Positions 7,374 to 15,949 of a stretch of DNA of 27,802 nucleotides are shown piece after piece. The stretch is taken from contig CAKUIK010000029.1 in assembly GCA_934661005.1 (NCBI GenBank), positions 1 to 27,802 of the forward strand, written 5' to 3'. Source of the stretch: an uncultured Slackia sp. Lineage in GTDB: Bacteria; Actinomycetota; Coriobacteriia; Coriobacteriales; Eggerthellaceae. Under the pieces are notes generated by a model. The model worked only from the letters and a program-made list of their open reading frames with translations, ran no database searches and had not been told where the DNA came from. The number at the start of each line of letters is the position of its first letter. Position 1 is the first letter of the stretch. Position numbers and translations under genes: made by a program.

Positions 7374-7913
7374 TTACGGCAAAATGCGGTGGGTAAAGGT
7401 TTTACCGTCGAAAATGCCGAAGCTGTGCGAGCCGTCTTTGGGAATGGACACGCTGCCCGGGTTGAACAGCCACACGCCGGCGTGGTGCACATCGCGTTCG
7501 TTTACCTTGATATGCGTGTGCCCGAACAGAAACGCGCTGCCTTTCGGCAGTCGCGGCATGTTATTGACGCTGTTGTGCAGCCCGCTTCCGAATATATGGC
7601 CATGCGTGCAGAACAGGCGCATGCCGTCGGCGAATACGAGCGCGTAATCGCCCATGCAGGGAAATTCGAGCATCATTTGGTCGACTTCCGCATCGCAATT
7701 GCCGCGCGCGGCTACGATGGAGCTTGCACGCTCGTTGAGCATGGCGGCAACGCTTTTGGGGTCGTACCCTTCAGGCTCTTCGTTTCGCGGCCCGTGATAC
7801 AGAATGTCTCCGAGCAAAATAATCTCGTCGGCTCGCTCCTCGTCGGCCGCTTTTAAGAACTTTTCGCACCATTTCGCCGAGCCGTGAATATCCGAAGCGA
7901 TTGCGAGCCTCAT
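7374..7913 (-). CDS. yfcE: YfcE-like metallophosphoesterase (phosphodiesterase)
   Basis: 179 residues, matching E. coli YfcE closely in length and motifs: SDIHGS (Asp8, His10), LLGDILYHGPRN (Asp36), ARGNCDAEVDQM (Asn72), CTHGH and FGHTH, ending in FNPGSVSIPKDG. These are the metal ligands of the calcineurin-like fold. The family binds Mn2+ and hydrolyses model phosphodiesters; the natural substrate is not established. The start is the ATG at 7913, preceded by AAAGGG. The longer in-frame extension to 8009 adds residues unlike the family. It lies downstream of the amidohydrolase gene on the same strand, but a hairpin between them suggests separate transcripts. Confidence 0.93.
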   Translation of the reverse strand: MRLAIASDIHGSAKWCEKFLKAADEERADEIILLGDILYHGPRNEEPEGYDPKSVAAMLNERASSIVAARGNCDAEVDQMMLEFPCMGDYALVFADGMRLFCTHGHIFGSGLHNSVNNMPRLPKGSAFLFGHTHIKVNERDVHHAGVWLFNPGSVSIPKDGSHSFGIFDGKTFTHRILP

Positions 7914-7967
7914 GGGTGTCCCTTTCGTTGTCGAGAGATGGGTAGTGGTTCCATTATGCGCACTAAA

Positions 7968-8001
7968 CCGCCGCTTCGGTCTTACGAATTCGAAGCGGCG
8001 G
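7968..8001 (-). terminator. Hairpin after the amidohydrolase gene
   Basis: CCGCCGCTTCG (7968-7978) pairs perfectly with CGAAGCGGCGG (7991-8001), an 11-bp stem with a 12-nt loop. On the minus strand it is followed by TTTAGT, a weak T run. It lies about 53 nt past the amidohydrolase stop codon. Confidence 0.5.
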
Positions 8002-8054
8002 AATTTCATGTGTTCTCGGTGGGCGCAGGCATCGCCAAGGCGCGGCCGTTCGGC

Positions 8055-9440
8055 CTATTCCTTCGCGGCGCGTTTGGCAAAGGGGTTGAGCGATTTCTTT
8101 TCTCCCGCGACATTCCATTCGCTTACGAACGGGTCGTTGTCAAGGCCGTTCATAATGCTATCAAGTTCGGCATCGACCTTTGGCAGGTGCTTGGCCTTGT
8201 ATTTTACCGGTTTGCCAGCCATGTAAACTTGTTCGACTTCGCGCAGGGCGCACAAATCGTCAAGCGGGTTTGCATCGAGCACGATAAGGTCGGCACTCTT
8301 GCCGGGTTCGATGGAGCCCGTTTCTTCGGCAACCCCCAGCAGCTGCGCGTTCTTGAGCGTCGCGGTATGCAGCGCGAATTCGGGCGTCACGCCGGTATGG
8401 CGCTGAAAATACACCACTTCACGCCACATGTCGTAGTGTGTGACGAACGGGCATGCGGAATCGGTGCCCAGGCCTACGGGAATGCCGTTGGCGAGCGCCT
8501 GGCGGGTGGCGGTGGCGACGCCTTCGTAGACAACGCGGCCGTTGACCTTCTGCACATGGGTAGAGTGCGTTTTCTCGGGTGAAAGCACGGCGAAGGGGAG
8601 TGCCGGCGAAAGGGTACACGTAAGCGAAGAAGCGTTGCCGAGCCCGTTTTTCTTGAACAGCTTCAAAAGATCATCGGTAAGCGGCGCGCCATGCTCGATG
8701 GTGTCAACGCCTGCCTTCAGGCCGACTTCGACGCCTTCGGTGCTTTCGATATGGGCCGAGGTGCGAAGCCCGAGCTTATGCGCCTCGTCGCACACCGCTT
8801 GCGCGATGTCGAGTGGCATGCGCAGTACGCCCGGCTCTCCTTCGACTTCGGCGTCGAACACGCCGCCGGTGATGAAGAGCTTGATTTGGTCGGCACCCTG
8901 GCTGAAGTGCTCATGAACAAGCGCGCGGCCCTCTTCGGGAGTCGTTGCTTTCTTCGCGAACAAGCGCGCATGGCCTTCGGGAACGGTGATGCCGCAACCC
9001 GAAGCGATCAGACGCGGGCCCTGGAATTTGCCTGCCTTGATTTGATTGCGCACTTGGATGTCCGCAAAGCCCGGGTCGCCGACGCTGCGCACCGTGGTAA
9101 CGCCGCTTGCGAGCTGGTTTTTCAGGGAAGCCTTCAGCATGTGACGCAAAATCGCCATGCCGACGGGGTTGCTCGTGATTTTCTCGACAGTTCCTTCGGC
9201 GTTGCTCGAGCTTCGCGGGGTGCCGTCGCCGCAGAGATGGACGTGCATGTTGATGAGGCCAGGCATGAGGTATTTGCCTTGCAAATCGACGATTTGTTCG
9301 CCGCCGTGCATCTTCACTTTGGCGGTGGGGCCGACTTCGACGATTTTGCCCTCGTCATTGACGAGTACCGTTGTGTCGGGTGCGGGCTTCATTTTTTCTG
9401 TGCCATCGAGCAGCGTGGCGTGGATAAATGCGTAAGACAT
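8055..9440 (-). CDS. Metal-dependent amidohydrolase (imidazolonepropionase/prolidase-like)
   Basis: 461 residues of the amidohydrolase superfamily. It has a small N-terminal beta domain, then the TIM-barrel metal ligands in order: MHVHL (His66, His68), DQIKLF (Lys187, probable carbamylated bridging Lys), TSAHIE (His230), TIEHG (His250) and GTDSACP (Asp327). The C-terminus returns to the composite beta domain with the typical ETGSIEPGKSADLIVLDANP stretch. AAGGAGG lies just upstream of the ATG at 9440. Members cleave cyclic amides, C-N bonds or Xaa-Pro dipeptides, and the substrate here cannot be told. It is divergent from tcyP, with a 202-nt shared intergenic region. The last 30 residues are charged and variable. 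Confidence 0.9.
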   Translation of the reverse strand: MSYAFIHATLLDGTEKMKPAPDTTVLVNDEGKIVEVGPTAKVKMHGGEQIVDLQGKYLMPGLINMHVHLCGDGTPRSSSNAEGTVEKITSNPVGMAILRHMLKASLKNQLASGVTTVRSVGDPGFADIQVRNQIKAGKFQGPRLIASGCGITVPEGHARLFAKKATTPEEGRALVHEHFSQGADQIKLFITGGVFDAEVEGEPGVLRMPLDIAQAVCDEAHKLGLRTSAHIESTEGVEVGLKAGVDTIEHGAPLTDDLLKLFKKNGLGNASSLTCTLSPALPFAVLSPEKTHSTHVQKVNGRVVYEGVATATRQALANGIPVGLGTDSACPFVTHYDMWREVVYFQRHTGVTPEFALHTATLKNAQLLGVAEETGSIEPGKSADLIVLDANPLDDLCALREVEQVYMAGKPVKYKAKHLPKVDAELDSIMNGLDNDPFVSEWNVAGEKKSLNPFAKRAAKE

Positions 9441-9554
9441 GGCTATCCTCCTTGAATCGCGTTGCTTGGATTGTATCGCCTGTGGCATATTGCTGCAGAG
9501 CTGAACTATCGTTTTTGACGTTTCGTTGCTCTCTTCCCAATTAATACCTATAAA

Positions 9555-9587
9555 CCTATTGCATAAATAGGGAAATAGAATAATAAT
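9555..9587 (+). promoter_or_regulatory. Candidate tcyP promoter with overlapping operator-like dyad
   Basis: TTGCAT (9559-9564) and AATAAT (9582-9587) are 17 nt apart and fit a sigma-70-type promoter. The dyad CCTATT-GCATA-AATAGG (9555-9571) covers the -35. A related sequence, CCTATTATATACAGGG, occurs at the Rrf2-family regulator's own promoter, so both may be sites for that regulator. The remaining DNA from 9441 to 9642 shows nothing else clear. Confidence 0.5.
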
Positions 9588-9642
9588 GCAAAACCATCCT
9601 AATCAAAGGGGCTTCGGCTCCATGTTTCAAAGGGGGGACGCT

Positions 9643-11055
9643 ATGTCGTTCGAAACCGTCGCGTCGACGGTGGTGGTGCTCGCGATTCTCGCTGGCCTCA
9701 TCGCTTTCCTCGCATTTTTGAAGAAGAAGGGCAAGAGCTTCACGTTCCGCGTGTTCACCGCGCTTGGATTGGGCGTGGTGTTTGGCGCGGGCATTCAGCT
9801 TGTGCTCGGGCTTGGCACCGATGCGACCAAGACTGCGCTCGATTGGATGAGCATTGTCGGCCAGGGTTACATCAACTTGCTGAAGATGCTCGTTATGCCT
9901 CTGGTGTTCGTGGCTATTGTCGGTGCTTTCACGCGTGCCGAAGTGACCGATAACCTTGGCAAGATTGGTGCGGTCGTGCTCGTCGTGCTGCTCGCGACGG
10001 TCGCCATCGCTGCAATTGTTGGCTGGGCCGTTATCGCGTTTTCTGGCTTGGCGGGCGCAAGCTTCGCCGATGGCACGGTTGACCCGACCAAGCTCGCGAC
10101 GCTTCAGGACAAGCAGGAAACCGTCGCTGCGCTCACTATTCCGCAGGAGTTGCTCAGCTTCATTCCGACGAACGTGTTCGCCGATTTCACTGGAAGCCGT
10201 TCCACTTCCACCATCGCCGTCGTCATTTTCTCGGCAATCGTGGGCGTCGCTTATTTGAAGCTTCGCGACAAAGATTCCGAGCAGGCTGAATTCTTCAAGA
10301 AGTTCATCGATGCGCTGTACGGCATTGTGATGCGCATCGTGAACATGGTTTTGTCGCTGACTCCTTATGGCGTGCTCGCCCTTATCGCGAACTTCATGGC
10401 GAAAAGCGATTTCGCGGCTGTGCTTGACTTGGGTAAATTCGTCATTGTCTCGTACATTGCCCTTATCACCGTGTTCATCGTGCACCTTCTTATTGTGGCA
10501 GCAAACGGCGTGAGCCCCATTACGTATGTGAAGAAGGCGTTTCCGGTTCTGAGCTTCGCGTTCGTTTCTCGCACGAGTGCGGGCGCGTTGCCCATGAATA
10601 TCGAAACGCAGCGCCATGCGCTGGGCGTCGATTCCGCTACGGCGAATTTCGCGGCAAGCTTCGGCATGTCTATTGGCCAGAATGGTTGCGCGGGCATCTA
10701 CCCCGCCATGCTTGCTACGATCATCGCCCCGACGGTCGGCATTAACGTGTTCTCGCCGGAATTCGTGGTCATGCTCGTCGCGGTTATTGTCGTGAGCTCC
10801 TTCGGCATCGCAGGCGTTGGCGGTGGCGCGACGTTCGCCTCGCTTATCGTGTTGGGCACGCTGGGCCTGCCTATTGAAATCGTGGGCATTCTCGCTTCCG
10901 TTGAGCCGCTCATCGATATGGGCCGCACGGCGCTCAATGTGAGCGATTCCATGGTTGCGGGAATTACGTCATCCCGCGTCAATGGCGGCTTCAATCGCGA
11001 TGTGTTCAATGATTCCGAAGCTCAGGTGAGCTCTGCGGGTGCCATTGAGGCGTAA
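9643..11055 (+). CDS. tcyP: L-cystine:cation symporter, TcyP family
   Basis: 470 residues of the dicarboxylate/amino acid:cation symporter (DAACS) family. The signature FVSRTSAGALPMNIETQ and the stretch SFGMSIGQNGCAGIYPAMLA are typical of the cystine branch (TcyP/YdjN) rather than of glutamate carriers. About eight membrane helices plus re-entrant loops are expected in the cytoplasmic membrane. The ATG at 9643 has AGGGGGG upstream; the earlier ATG at 9586 would add 19 polar residues and lies almost at the promoter's -10. The gene is monocistronic with a strong terminator. Its company (Rrf2 regulator, cysK, cysteine desulfurase) supports a role in supplying cysteine sulfur. Confidence 0.88.
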   Translation: MSFETVASTVVVLAILAGLIAFLAFLKKKGKSFTFRVFTALGLGVVFGAGIQLVLGLGTDATKTALDWMSIVGQGYINLLKMLVMPLVFVAIVGAFTRAEVTDNLGKIGAVVLVVLLATVAIAAIVGWAVIAFSGLAGASFADGTVDPTKLATLQDKQETVAALTIPQELLSFIPTNVFADFTGSRSTSTIAVVIFSAIVGVAYLKLRDKDSEQAEFFKKFIDALYGIVMRIVNMVLSLTPYGVLALIANFMAKSDFAAVLDLGKFVIVSYIALITVFIVHLLIVAANGVSPITYVKKAFPVLSFAFVSRTSAGALPMNIETQRHALGVDSATANFAASFGMSIGQNGCAGIYPAMLATIIAPTVGINVFSPEFVVMLVAVIVVSSFGIAGVGGGATFASLIVLGTLGLPIEIVGILASVEPLIDMGRTALNVSDSMVAGITSSRVNGGFNRDVFNDSEAQVSSAGAIEA

Positions 11056-11098
11056 TTTCATTCTTTATTTTGTTAGGTGAACGTTTGTTGACGCCGCC

Positions 11099-11135
11099 AA
11101 AGCCCCGTCCGGAGTTTTCCGGGCGGGGCTTTATA
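11099..11135 (+). terminator. Rho-independent terminator after tcyP
   Basis: AAAGCCCCGTCCGG pairs with CCGGGCGGGGCTTT (one G-U pair), loop AGTTTT, followed by TTATAATT. It lies 43 nt after the tcyP stop. Confidence 0.85.
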
Positions 11136-11193
11136 ATTCCATATGTTTACGCTTTCGCCCCTTGGGGCGTTGAAAGGGGATTCTCGTTTCGTT

Positions 11194-13053
11194 ATGTCGA
11201 ACGTATTTGTGAATAACGCGCTTACCAGAACCATTAGCCAATGGTGGAACCGTTTGCTCGGTGCTGCGAAAGACGGCTCGTTTTCCGATCAGGACGAGAT
11301 GTACGCGTCGCACCGCACATCGCGCGACTACGTTTGCAATATGTTCGGCATCGCCACATGGGGCATGGTTTTCCCCGTGCTCACCGTTGTTATTACCCAG
11401 CTCACAAACGCCGAGCTCGCGGGTATGTTTTCGCTTGCGTTTATCACCGCCACGCTGCTCATGATGATTGGCAATTACGGCGTGCGCACCTACCAGGTGT
11501 CCGATATCGACGAGCGTCATTCGTTCGCCGATTACGAGGTAAATCGCTTCATCACCTGTGCGGCCATGATGGTCGTGGGCGTGGGGTACTGCATGGTGCG
11601 CGGCTACGGCGGCGATATGCTCACCATTTCAATCGGCGTCTACTTTTATCGCATGATCGACGCGCTTGCCGATGTGTACGAAGGCCGATTGCAGCAACAG
11701 GACAAGTTCTACCTGGCCGGCATCTCGCAAGCCGTGCGCTCGGTGCTCGTAGTGCTCCTTTTCTCGCTTGCGTTGCTTATCACACGCAACGTTGGCGTTG
11801 CGAGCATCGTCATGGCCGTTGTCGCGGCGTTGACGTTCGTGTTCCTCACGTTTCCCTTGGGTCTTATCGAAACGCCGAAATCGCCACGCTGCACCTTCGA
11901 AAGCGTCGTGGTTATTTTCAAGCAGTGCTTCCCGCTGTTTCTGGCCGTATTTCTCTTCAACCTTATCGAAAGCATGCCGAAGTTCGTGATGGAAGGCGTG
12001 CTTCCTTACGACAGCCAGCTCTACTTCAATGCGCTGTACTTCCCGGCCCAAGGCATCATGCTTGCAATTCAGCTGGTGTATAAGCCGCTGCTGGTTCGCC
12101 TTACGAAGGAATGGGCCGACCCGAGCAGGCGCAAGCGTTTCGACTTGGCGTTTCTTGCCATGATGGGCGTTGTGCTTGCGTTTACGGGCGTGACGGCGGT
12201 GCTCATGGGCTGGATTGGCGTGCCGCTTATGAGCTGGATTTATGGTCTCGATTTCGAGCCGTATCGAGGTTTGGCTTACGTCATGGTCGCAGCGGGAGGC
12301 GTTACTGCTGCGGTCGATTTCCTCTACCAGGTCATTACCGTGCTGCGTCGCCAGGGCGATGTCACCAAGCTGTATTTCATCACGTTCGGCTTCTCGGTTT
12401 TCGTGCCTATTCTGCTCATTAATTTCACGGGTTTGCCGGGTGCTGTAATTGGCTATCTCATCGTTATGGCGATATTGCTTTCGCTTTTGGCAATGGAGTA
12501 CATCACGATTCGCGTGCAGTTCAACCACGGCGCGGTATGGCAGGAAGACGATGAAGCTTCGGGCCGTACGCCGACGTTGCCGGTGAACCCTGCCATGTCT
12601 GGGCGCATCGATATTTCCCAAGCCGATGCGCTGCGTATGCGGAAGAAGACGCAGAGGGCTATGCACAGCGCCCGTGAGCAGGTGAAAACGGGCAAGACGA
12701 ACGTGATTCGCTCGCGCGGTGCCCACGGCGAGCCCTCTGAGAGCTCGACACGCGTTCGCGTTCAGAAGGCACAAGGTACGCAGCGCGTGCGCGTCTCGGG
12801 CGCGACGGTTGCAACTTCGGCGGCTTCGGGCGACGCCGAGTCTCGTGAACGCGAGCGAAAGGCGCGCGTTCGTGCCCAGCTTATGGAACAGGCCGCGAAA
12901 GAGAAGCAACGAGCTTCTGAAGTGCGACAATTCGAAGATGATACGCAAGCTCTCGCAGGAAGGCATGCATCGCGTCAGCGGACCGTGCACACTCGGCCCT
13001 CGACGGGCTCATCGAGCCGCAGCCGCGACACGCGCGGAAAGCACCAGCGTTAG
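11194..13053 (+). CDS. MOP-superfamily flippase-like membrane protein (Wzx/MATE-type)
   Basis: 619 residues. From about residue 40 to 450 there are 12 or more hydrophobic segments arranged as in polysaccharide/lipid-linked flippases of the MOP superfamily. IATWGMVFPVLTVVITQL in helix 1, and paired halves with a loop rich in LYFNALYFPAQGIML, support this. The last ~155 residues are a hydrophilic, Arg/Lys/Ser/Glu-rich tail (repeated RVRVQKAQ, RERERKARVRAQ), presumably disordered and cytoplasmic, which is unusual for flippases. The ATG at 11194 is preceded by AAAGGGG, with long spacing (about 14 nt). An upstream ATG at 11143 is possible but abuts the terminator. The substrate is unknown; lipid-linked glycans are the guess. 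Confidence 0.75.
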   Translation: MSNVFVNNALTRTISQWWNRLLGAAKDGSFSDQDEMYASHRTSRDYVCNMFGIATWGMVFPVLTVVITQLTNAELAGMFSLAFITATLLMMIGNYGVRTYQVSDIDERHSFADYEVNRFITCAAMMVVGVGYCMVRGYGGDMLTISIGVYFYRMIDALADVYEGRLQQQDKFYLAGISQAVRSVLVVLLFSLALLITRNVGVASIVMAVVAALTFVFLTFPLGLIETPKSPRCTFESVVVIFKQCFPLFLAVFLFNLIESMPKFVMEGVLPYDSQLYFNALYFPAQGIMLAIQLVYKPLLVRLTKEWADPSRRKRFDLAFLAMMGVVLAFTGVTAVLMGWIGVPLMSWIYGLDFEPYRGLAYVMVAAGGVTAAVDFLYQVITVLRRQGDVTKLYFITFGFSVFVPILLINFTGLPGAVIGYLIVMAILLSLLAMEYITIRVQFNHGAVWQEDDEASGRTPTLPVNPAMSGRIDISQADALRMRKKTQRAMHSAREQVKTGKTNVIRSRGAHGEPSESSTRVRVQKAQGTQRVRVSGATVATSAASGDAESRERERKARVRAQLMEQAAKEKQRASEVRQFEDDTQALAGRHASRQRTVHTRPSTGSSSRSRDTRGKHQR

Positions 13054-13080
13054 TTAGTTAAGCCCCACAGAAAGGAATAC

Positions 13081-13677
13081 ATGATGGCTTATATTCCCGT
13101 TGCGCAAAATACCCCCTGGCAGCAAGCCGACGACTTCGATATGTCGAAAACCGCCGTGCTGGTGATCGATGTTTTGGGTGGCGAAGGGGGAGCGACTCCG
13201 GGCCTTGAAGAGATGGCTTCGAACAGTGTGAAAATCGTGAAGGCCGCCCGCGCGAAGGGATTGCCGGTCGTGTTCTCGTGCGACGCCCATATTCCCGGCC
13301 TCGATAAAGAGCTTGAGCTGTGGGGCGAGCATGGCATTGCAGGAAGCGATTCGGCTCAACCCTTGGCCGATTTCGACGTGCAGGAAAGCGATTTCGTCAT
13401 TTTGAAACGTCGCTACGACGGCTTTTTCCAGACCGATCTTGATTTGACCCTCCGCGAGTTGGGCGTCGATACGCTTATTGCTGTCGGTTGCGATACAAAT
13501 ATTTGCGTGCTGCAAACGCTCGCTGGCGCATATTTCCGCGGCTATAAGACCATCGTTCCCGCCGATGCGACGGCAACGTTCCTTGTCGGAACCCAAGAGG
13601 GTGGCTTGGAATACTTCACGCGTTGCTACGATTCTCGCGTGACTACGACAGGAGCTGTTCTCGAGAAGCTTCGATAG
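13081..13677 (+). CDS. Isochorismatase-like cysteine hydrolase
   Basis: 198 residues of the cysteine-hydrolase (isochorismatase/nicotinamidase-like) family. The catalytic triad is visible: Asp30 in VLVIDV, Lys109 in ILKRRYDGFF, and Cys142 in GCDTNICVLQT with the cis-peptide stretch VGCDTN before it. Members hydrolyse isochorismate, nicotinamide, N-carbamoyl compounds or similar amides, and the sequence alone does not decide. The start is one of two adjacent ATGs (13081/13084) after AAAGGAA. It lies 27 nt after the flippase stop, with no terminator between, so the two may be co-transcribed although no functional link is evident. Confidence 0.88.
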   Translation: MMAYIPVAQNTPWQQADDFDMSKTAVLVIDVLGGEGGATPGLEEMASNSVKIVKAARAKGLPVVFSCDAHIPGLDKELELWGEHGIAGSDSAQPLADFDVQESDFVILKRRYDGFFQTDLDLTLRELGVDTLIAVGCDTNICVLQTLAGAYFRGYKTIVPADATATFLVGTQEGGLEYFTRCYDSRVTTTGAVLEKLR

Positions 13678-13774
13678 AAGTCATTCGCTGAAGAGCAGTG
13701 CTTCGGTTTTGAATATCGTGAAGCGCCGAAGTTCGCTTAGCTTTTTAGGCTTTCGAACAATTTTGTCCTTTAGG

Positions 13775-13808
13775 AAACCGCAGGCGTTTAGTGGCGCCTG
13801 CGGTTTTT
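13775..13808 (+). terminator. Rho-independent terminator after the isochorismatase-like gene
   Basis: AAACCGCAGGCG pairs with CGCCTGCGGTTT around an 8-nt loop, followed by TTGC; the T run TTTTT is partly in the stem. It ends the flippase/hydrolase transcript about 100 nt past the stop. Confidence 0.75.
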
Positions 13809-13856
13809 GCATTTCATTGAATATGCTGTTGGCGAATTGGGCCGCAATCGAACTGC

Positions 13857-13909
13857 AAGGCCCGCACATCGCGGCAGCTCAGCGCCATCGCAACATGCGG
13901 GCCTTTTGG
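13857..13909. terminator. Second hairpin in the convergent intergenic region
   Basis: AAGGCCCGCA (13857-13866) pairs with TGCGGGCCTT (13896-13905), enclosing a 29-nt loop, with TTGG on the + side. It lies 12 nt beyond the LuxR-type gene's stop codon, so it may terminate that minus-strand gene or act as a backup for the + strand. T runs are poor. Confidence 0.4.
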
Positions 13910-13917
13910 CTTGGATC

Positions 13918-15321
13918 CTAATTCTTGAAACCGGCTTCGTAGAGGGCGAGGATTTCAGCGCGATTGTGCGTGTCGCACTTTCGATAGATGTTGCGCACGT
14001 GCGTTTTCACCGTCGCCTCCGAGATGAAGAGGTTCTCTTGGATGTATTTCAGGCCATGGCCCGTTAGCCACATCTCACACACCTCGGATTCGCGAGGGGA
14101 GAGGCCATAGTGTTCGCAGAACTCGCGAATGGCGTCGCGTGAATCTTCGACGGGGGTTTGCTCGACCTGTACGCTGCTTTCATCAGCCTCGATGTCGAAG
14201 TCGAGCACAAACTGCCCTTCCGAGAACATGAGGCCCACGGTCAAGATAATGAACATGAGCACGACTGCCACGAAAATCGTCGAATGGGCTGCACAAAGCG
14301 GGGCGACGATGTGTCCGGAAACGTTTCCGGCGCATTCCGCGAACCAGCCGACGATGAACACGACCATGGGCTTTGCCGGGCTTTTCTTTGCGATAAGCAG
14401 CAGCATGATCCACATGAGCACGTCTGCCGTAATGAAGCCCGAAAACACCATCGACAACGGCACGCTTTGCGAGTTCGAGAATAAGAAAAGGAGCGCCGCA
14501 AAGCTCGCGAGCATCACCTTATACAGAATCGTCATGTCGACTTTGCTGCGCAGCGTAAGGGCGCTTACGGCGAAAAAGACGAAAATCACGACGGGAATGA
14601 TGAGGAATTTCAATCCGAAATCGAACGGCGGCTCGCTTGCGGGCATGAGGGCGCCAATGGAACCCAGCGCGAAGAAGGTGACGAAAAGGCCGGCGAGCGT
14701 GCGCCATTTCACGGCGGCTTTTAAATTGTCGAGGAGCGAATGGGCTTCTTCGGCGGCGGACTCGTGTTCACCCGTCGAAGGTGTGGGCTTTTCAACAAGC
14801 GAATGCGGCATAAGCGCGAACGAAGCGAGCGGAAGCGCCGCGAGCAGCAAGGCGGATACGTTGAGCGGAGCGGCTGCAATCGCGAGGCAGAGAAGCGCCG
14901 CGAAAAGAAATGAACATCCGGCAAGCAGTACCACGTCTCGCGTGCTCAGAAGTGCATAATTCTCGAACCACGATGCGACGATGCCGATAAAGCAGAATCC
15001 CGAGAGCAAAAGGCCGAATATCGCTATTGGCGTTGATGGGAACATGGGGAACGCGTATAGGAGCGTTCCAACAGAAGCTCCCAGGGCGAAAAGGAACGAA
15101 AGCCACTGGCGCCCAGCAATCGTTTGCAGTTTGGGAGATGCGAGCAGCAGTATGAGCCCGCAAACCGCGCCAGAGAGCATCGATCCGCTTACGATAATCG
15201 TTGAGTCGTGAGCTCCAAAAAGCGGCACAAACAACAGCATGAATGACCATGCGTTGGTAAGGCCGTATCCTATAAATCGAATGTGGCGAATTGAATTCGC
15301 CATCATCGCGTTGTGTTCCAT
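13918..15321 (-). CDS. Membrane-bound LuxR-family regulator (about 12 transmembrane helices + HTH)
   Basis: 467 residues: an MFS-like N-terminal membrane domain of about 12 helices (residues ~10-380), an acidic linker, then a C-terminal LuxR/GerE helix-turn-helix (about 405-467) with SPRESEVCEMWLTGHGLKYI and SEATVKTHVRNIYRKCDTHN. This fusion is abundant in Eggerthellaceae, and its signals are mostly unknown; it probably senses a small molecule or membrane state directly. The start is ATG 15321 with GGAGGG upstream. An in-frame extension to 15630 is Arg-rich and overlaps the Rrf2 gene in antisense phase, so it is rejected. Its target operon cannot be told from position, since the convergent gene is unrelated. 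Confidence 0.9.
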   Translation of the reverse strand: MEHNAMMANSIRHIRFIGYGLTNAWSFMLLFVPLFGAHDSTIIVSGSMLSGAVCGLILLLASPKLQTIAGRQWLSFLFALGASVGTLLYAFPMFPSTPIAIFGLLLSGFCFIGIVASWFENYALLSTRDVVLLAGCSFLFAALLCLAIAAAPLNVSALLLAALPLASFALMPHSLVEKPTPSTGEHESAAEEAHSLLDNLKAAVKWRTLAGLFVTFFALGSIGALMPASEPPFDFGLKFLIIPVVIFVFFAVSALTLRSKVDMTILYKVMLASFAALLFLFSNSQSVPLSMVFSGFITADVLMWIMLLLIAKKSPAKPMVVFIVGWFAECAGNVSGHIVAPLCAAHSTIFVAVVLMFIILTVGLMFSEGQFVLDFDIEADESSVQVEQTPVEDSRDAIREFCEHYGLSPRESEVCEMWLTGHGLKYIQENLFISEATVKTHVRNIYRKCDTHNRAEILALYEAGFKN

Positions 15322-15395
15322 GTTCCCTCCAATGCCCAACATCACATTATGCCATACCATCGGTCGACCATACGAAGGCGCGCGTAGGTATTCCG

Positions 15396-15430
15396 CGGCA
15401 GCCGAAAGGGCGTAAAACAGGCGGCTGCCG
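15396..15430 (-). terminator. Hairpin between the Rrf2-family gene and the LuxR-type gene
   Basis: CGGCAGCCG (15396-15404) pairs with CGGCTGCCG (15422-15430), a perfect 9-bp stem with a 17-nt loop, 40 nt after the Rrf2-type stop codon on the minus strand. No T run follows, so termination is uncertain. The rest of 15322-15470 shows nothing clear. Confidence 0.35.
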
Positions 15431-15470
15431 GGATGGGGCTTCGTGAGGAATGGAGCGTGGGGCGGAAATG

Positions 15471-15902
15471 CTAGATTACGTAGTTGTCGCCCGATTGGTA
15501 CGGTGCTACGAGATCGGCAACGGTGACGCCGTCGAGATACTCGTTCACGACTTCGTCGAGGCCTCGCCACAGCGATACGGTGCGGCAATCGGTCATGCGC
15601 GGGCATGAATCGGCATTTGCTTCGAGACATGCGACCGGGGCGAGCGACCCTTCGGTAAGGCGAAGCACCTCGCCTACGGTGTACTGCTCGGGCTCGCGGG
15701 TGAGGCGATACCCACCGCCCTTGCCACGAAGGCCAACGAGCATGTTGCTCTTCACGAGCGACTTGATAATGCTCTCCAGATATTTCTCGGAAATACTTTG
15801 GCGTGCGGCAATTTCTTTAAGCGGAATATACCCGTCAGTTTGGTGTTCGGCGAGGTCAATCATAACGCGCAGAGCGTAACGGCCCTTGGTTGAAACCATC
15901 AT
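15471..15902 (-). CDS. Rrf2-family transcriptional regulator (CymR/IscR-like)
   Basis: 143 residues. The winged-helix N-terminus is typical of the family (MVSTKGRYALRVMIDLAEH, then SISEKYLESIIKSLVKSNML and GLRGKGGGYRL), and the dimerisation helix lies near residues 108-125. Three cysteines, Cys92, Cys100 and Cys106 (C-x7-C-x5-C), sit where IscR and NsrR bind an Fe-S cluster; B. subtilis CymR lacks such a set. The C-terminus (GDNYVI) recalls CymR's ending. AAGGAGG precedes the start. It is divergent from the cysK transcription unit, so control of cysteine or Fe-S genes is likely. Whether it senses cysteine via CysK (as CymR does), an Fe-S cluster or NO is open. Confidence 0.9.
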   Translation of the reverse strand: MMVSTKGRYALRVMIDLAEHQTDGYIPLKEIAARQSISEKYLESIIKSLVKSNMLVGLRGKGGGYRLTREPEQYTVGEVLRLTEGSLAPVACLEANADSCPRMTDCRTVSLWRGLDEVVNEYLDGVTVADLVAPYQSGDNYVI

Positions 15903-15949
15903 GGCAAGCCCTCCTTGCAGGTTCGCATTGAATGGGCGGTTCTTCTAAT

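Noticed and set aside
9556..10617. A 353-codon open frame on the minus strand opposite tcyP
   Set aside because: Antisense to a certain transporter gene, with an extremely charged composition typical of shadow frames.
11629..12990. A 453-codon open frame on the minus strand opposite the flippase
   Set aside because: Arg/His/Glu-rich antisense frame with no hydrophobic pattern or domain.
15322..15630. N-terminal extension of the LuxR-type gene
   Set aside because: The Arg/Pro-rich sequence overlaps the Rrf2 gene, while ATG 15321 has a good ribosome-binding site just before the first helix.
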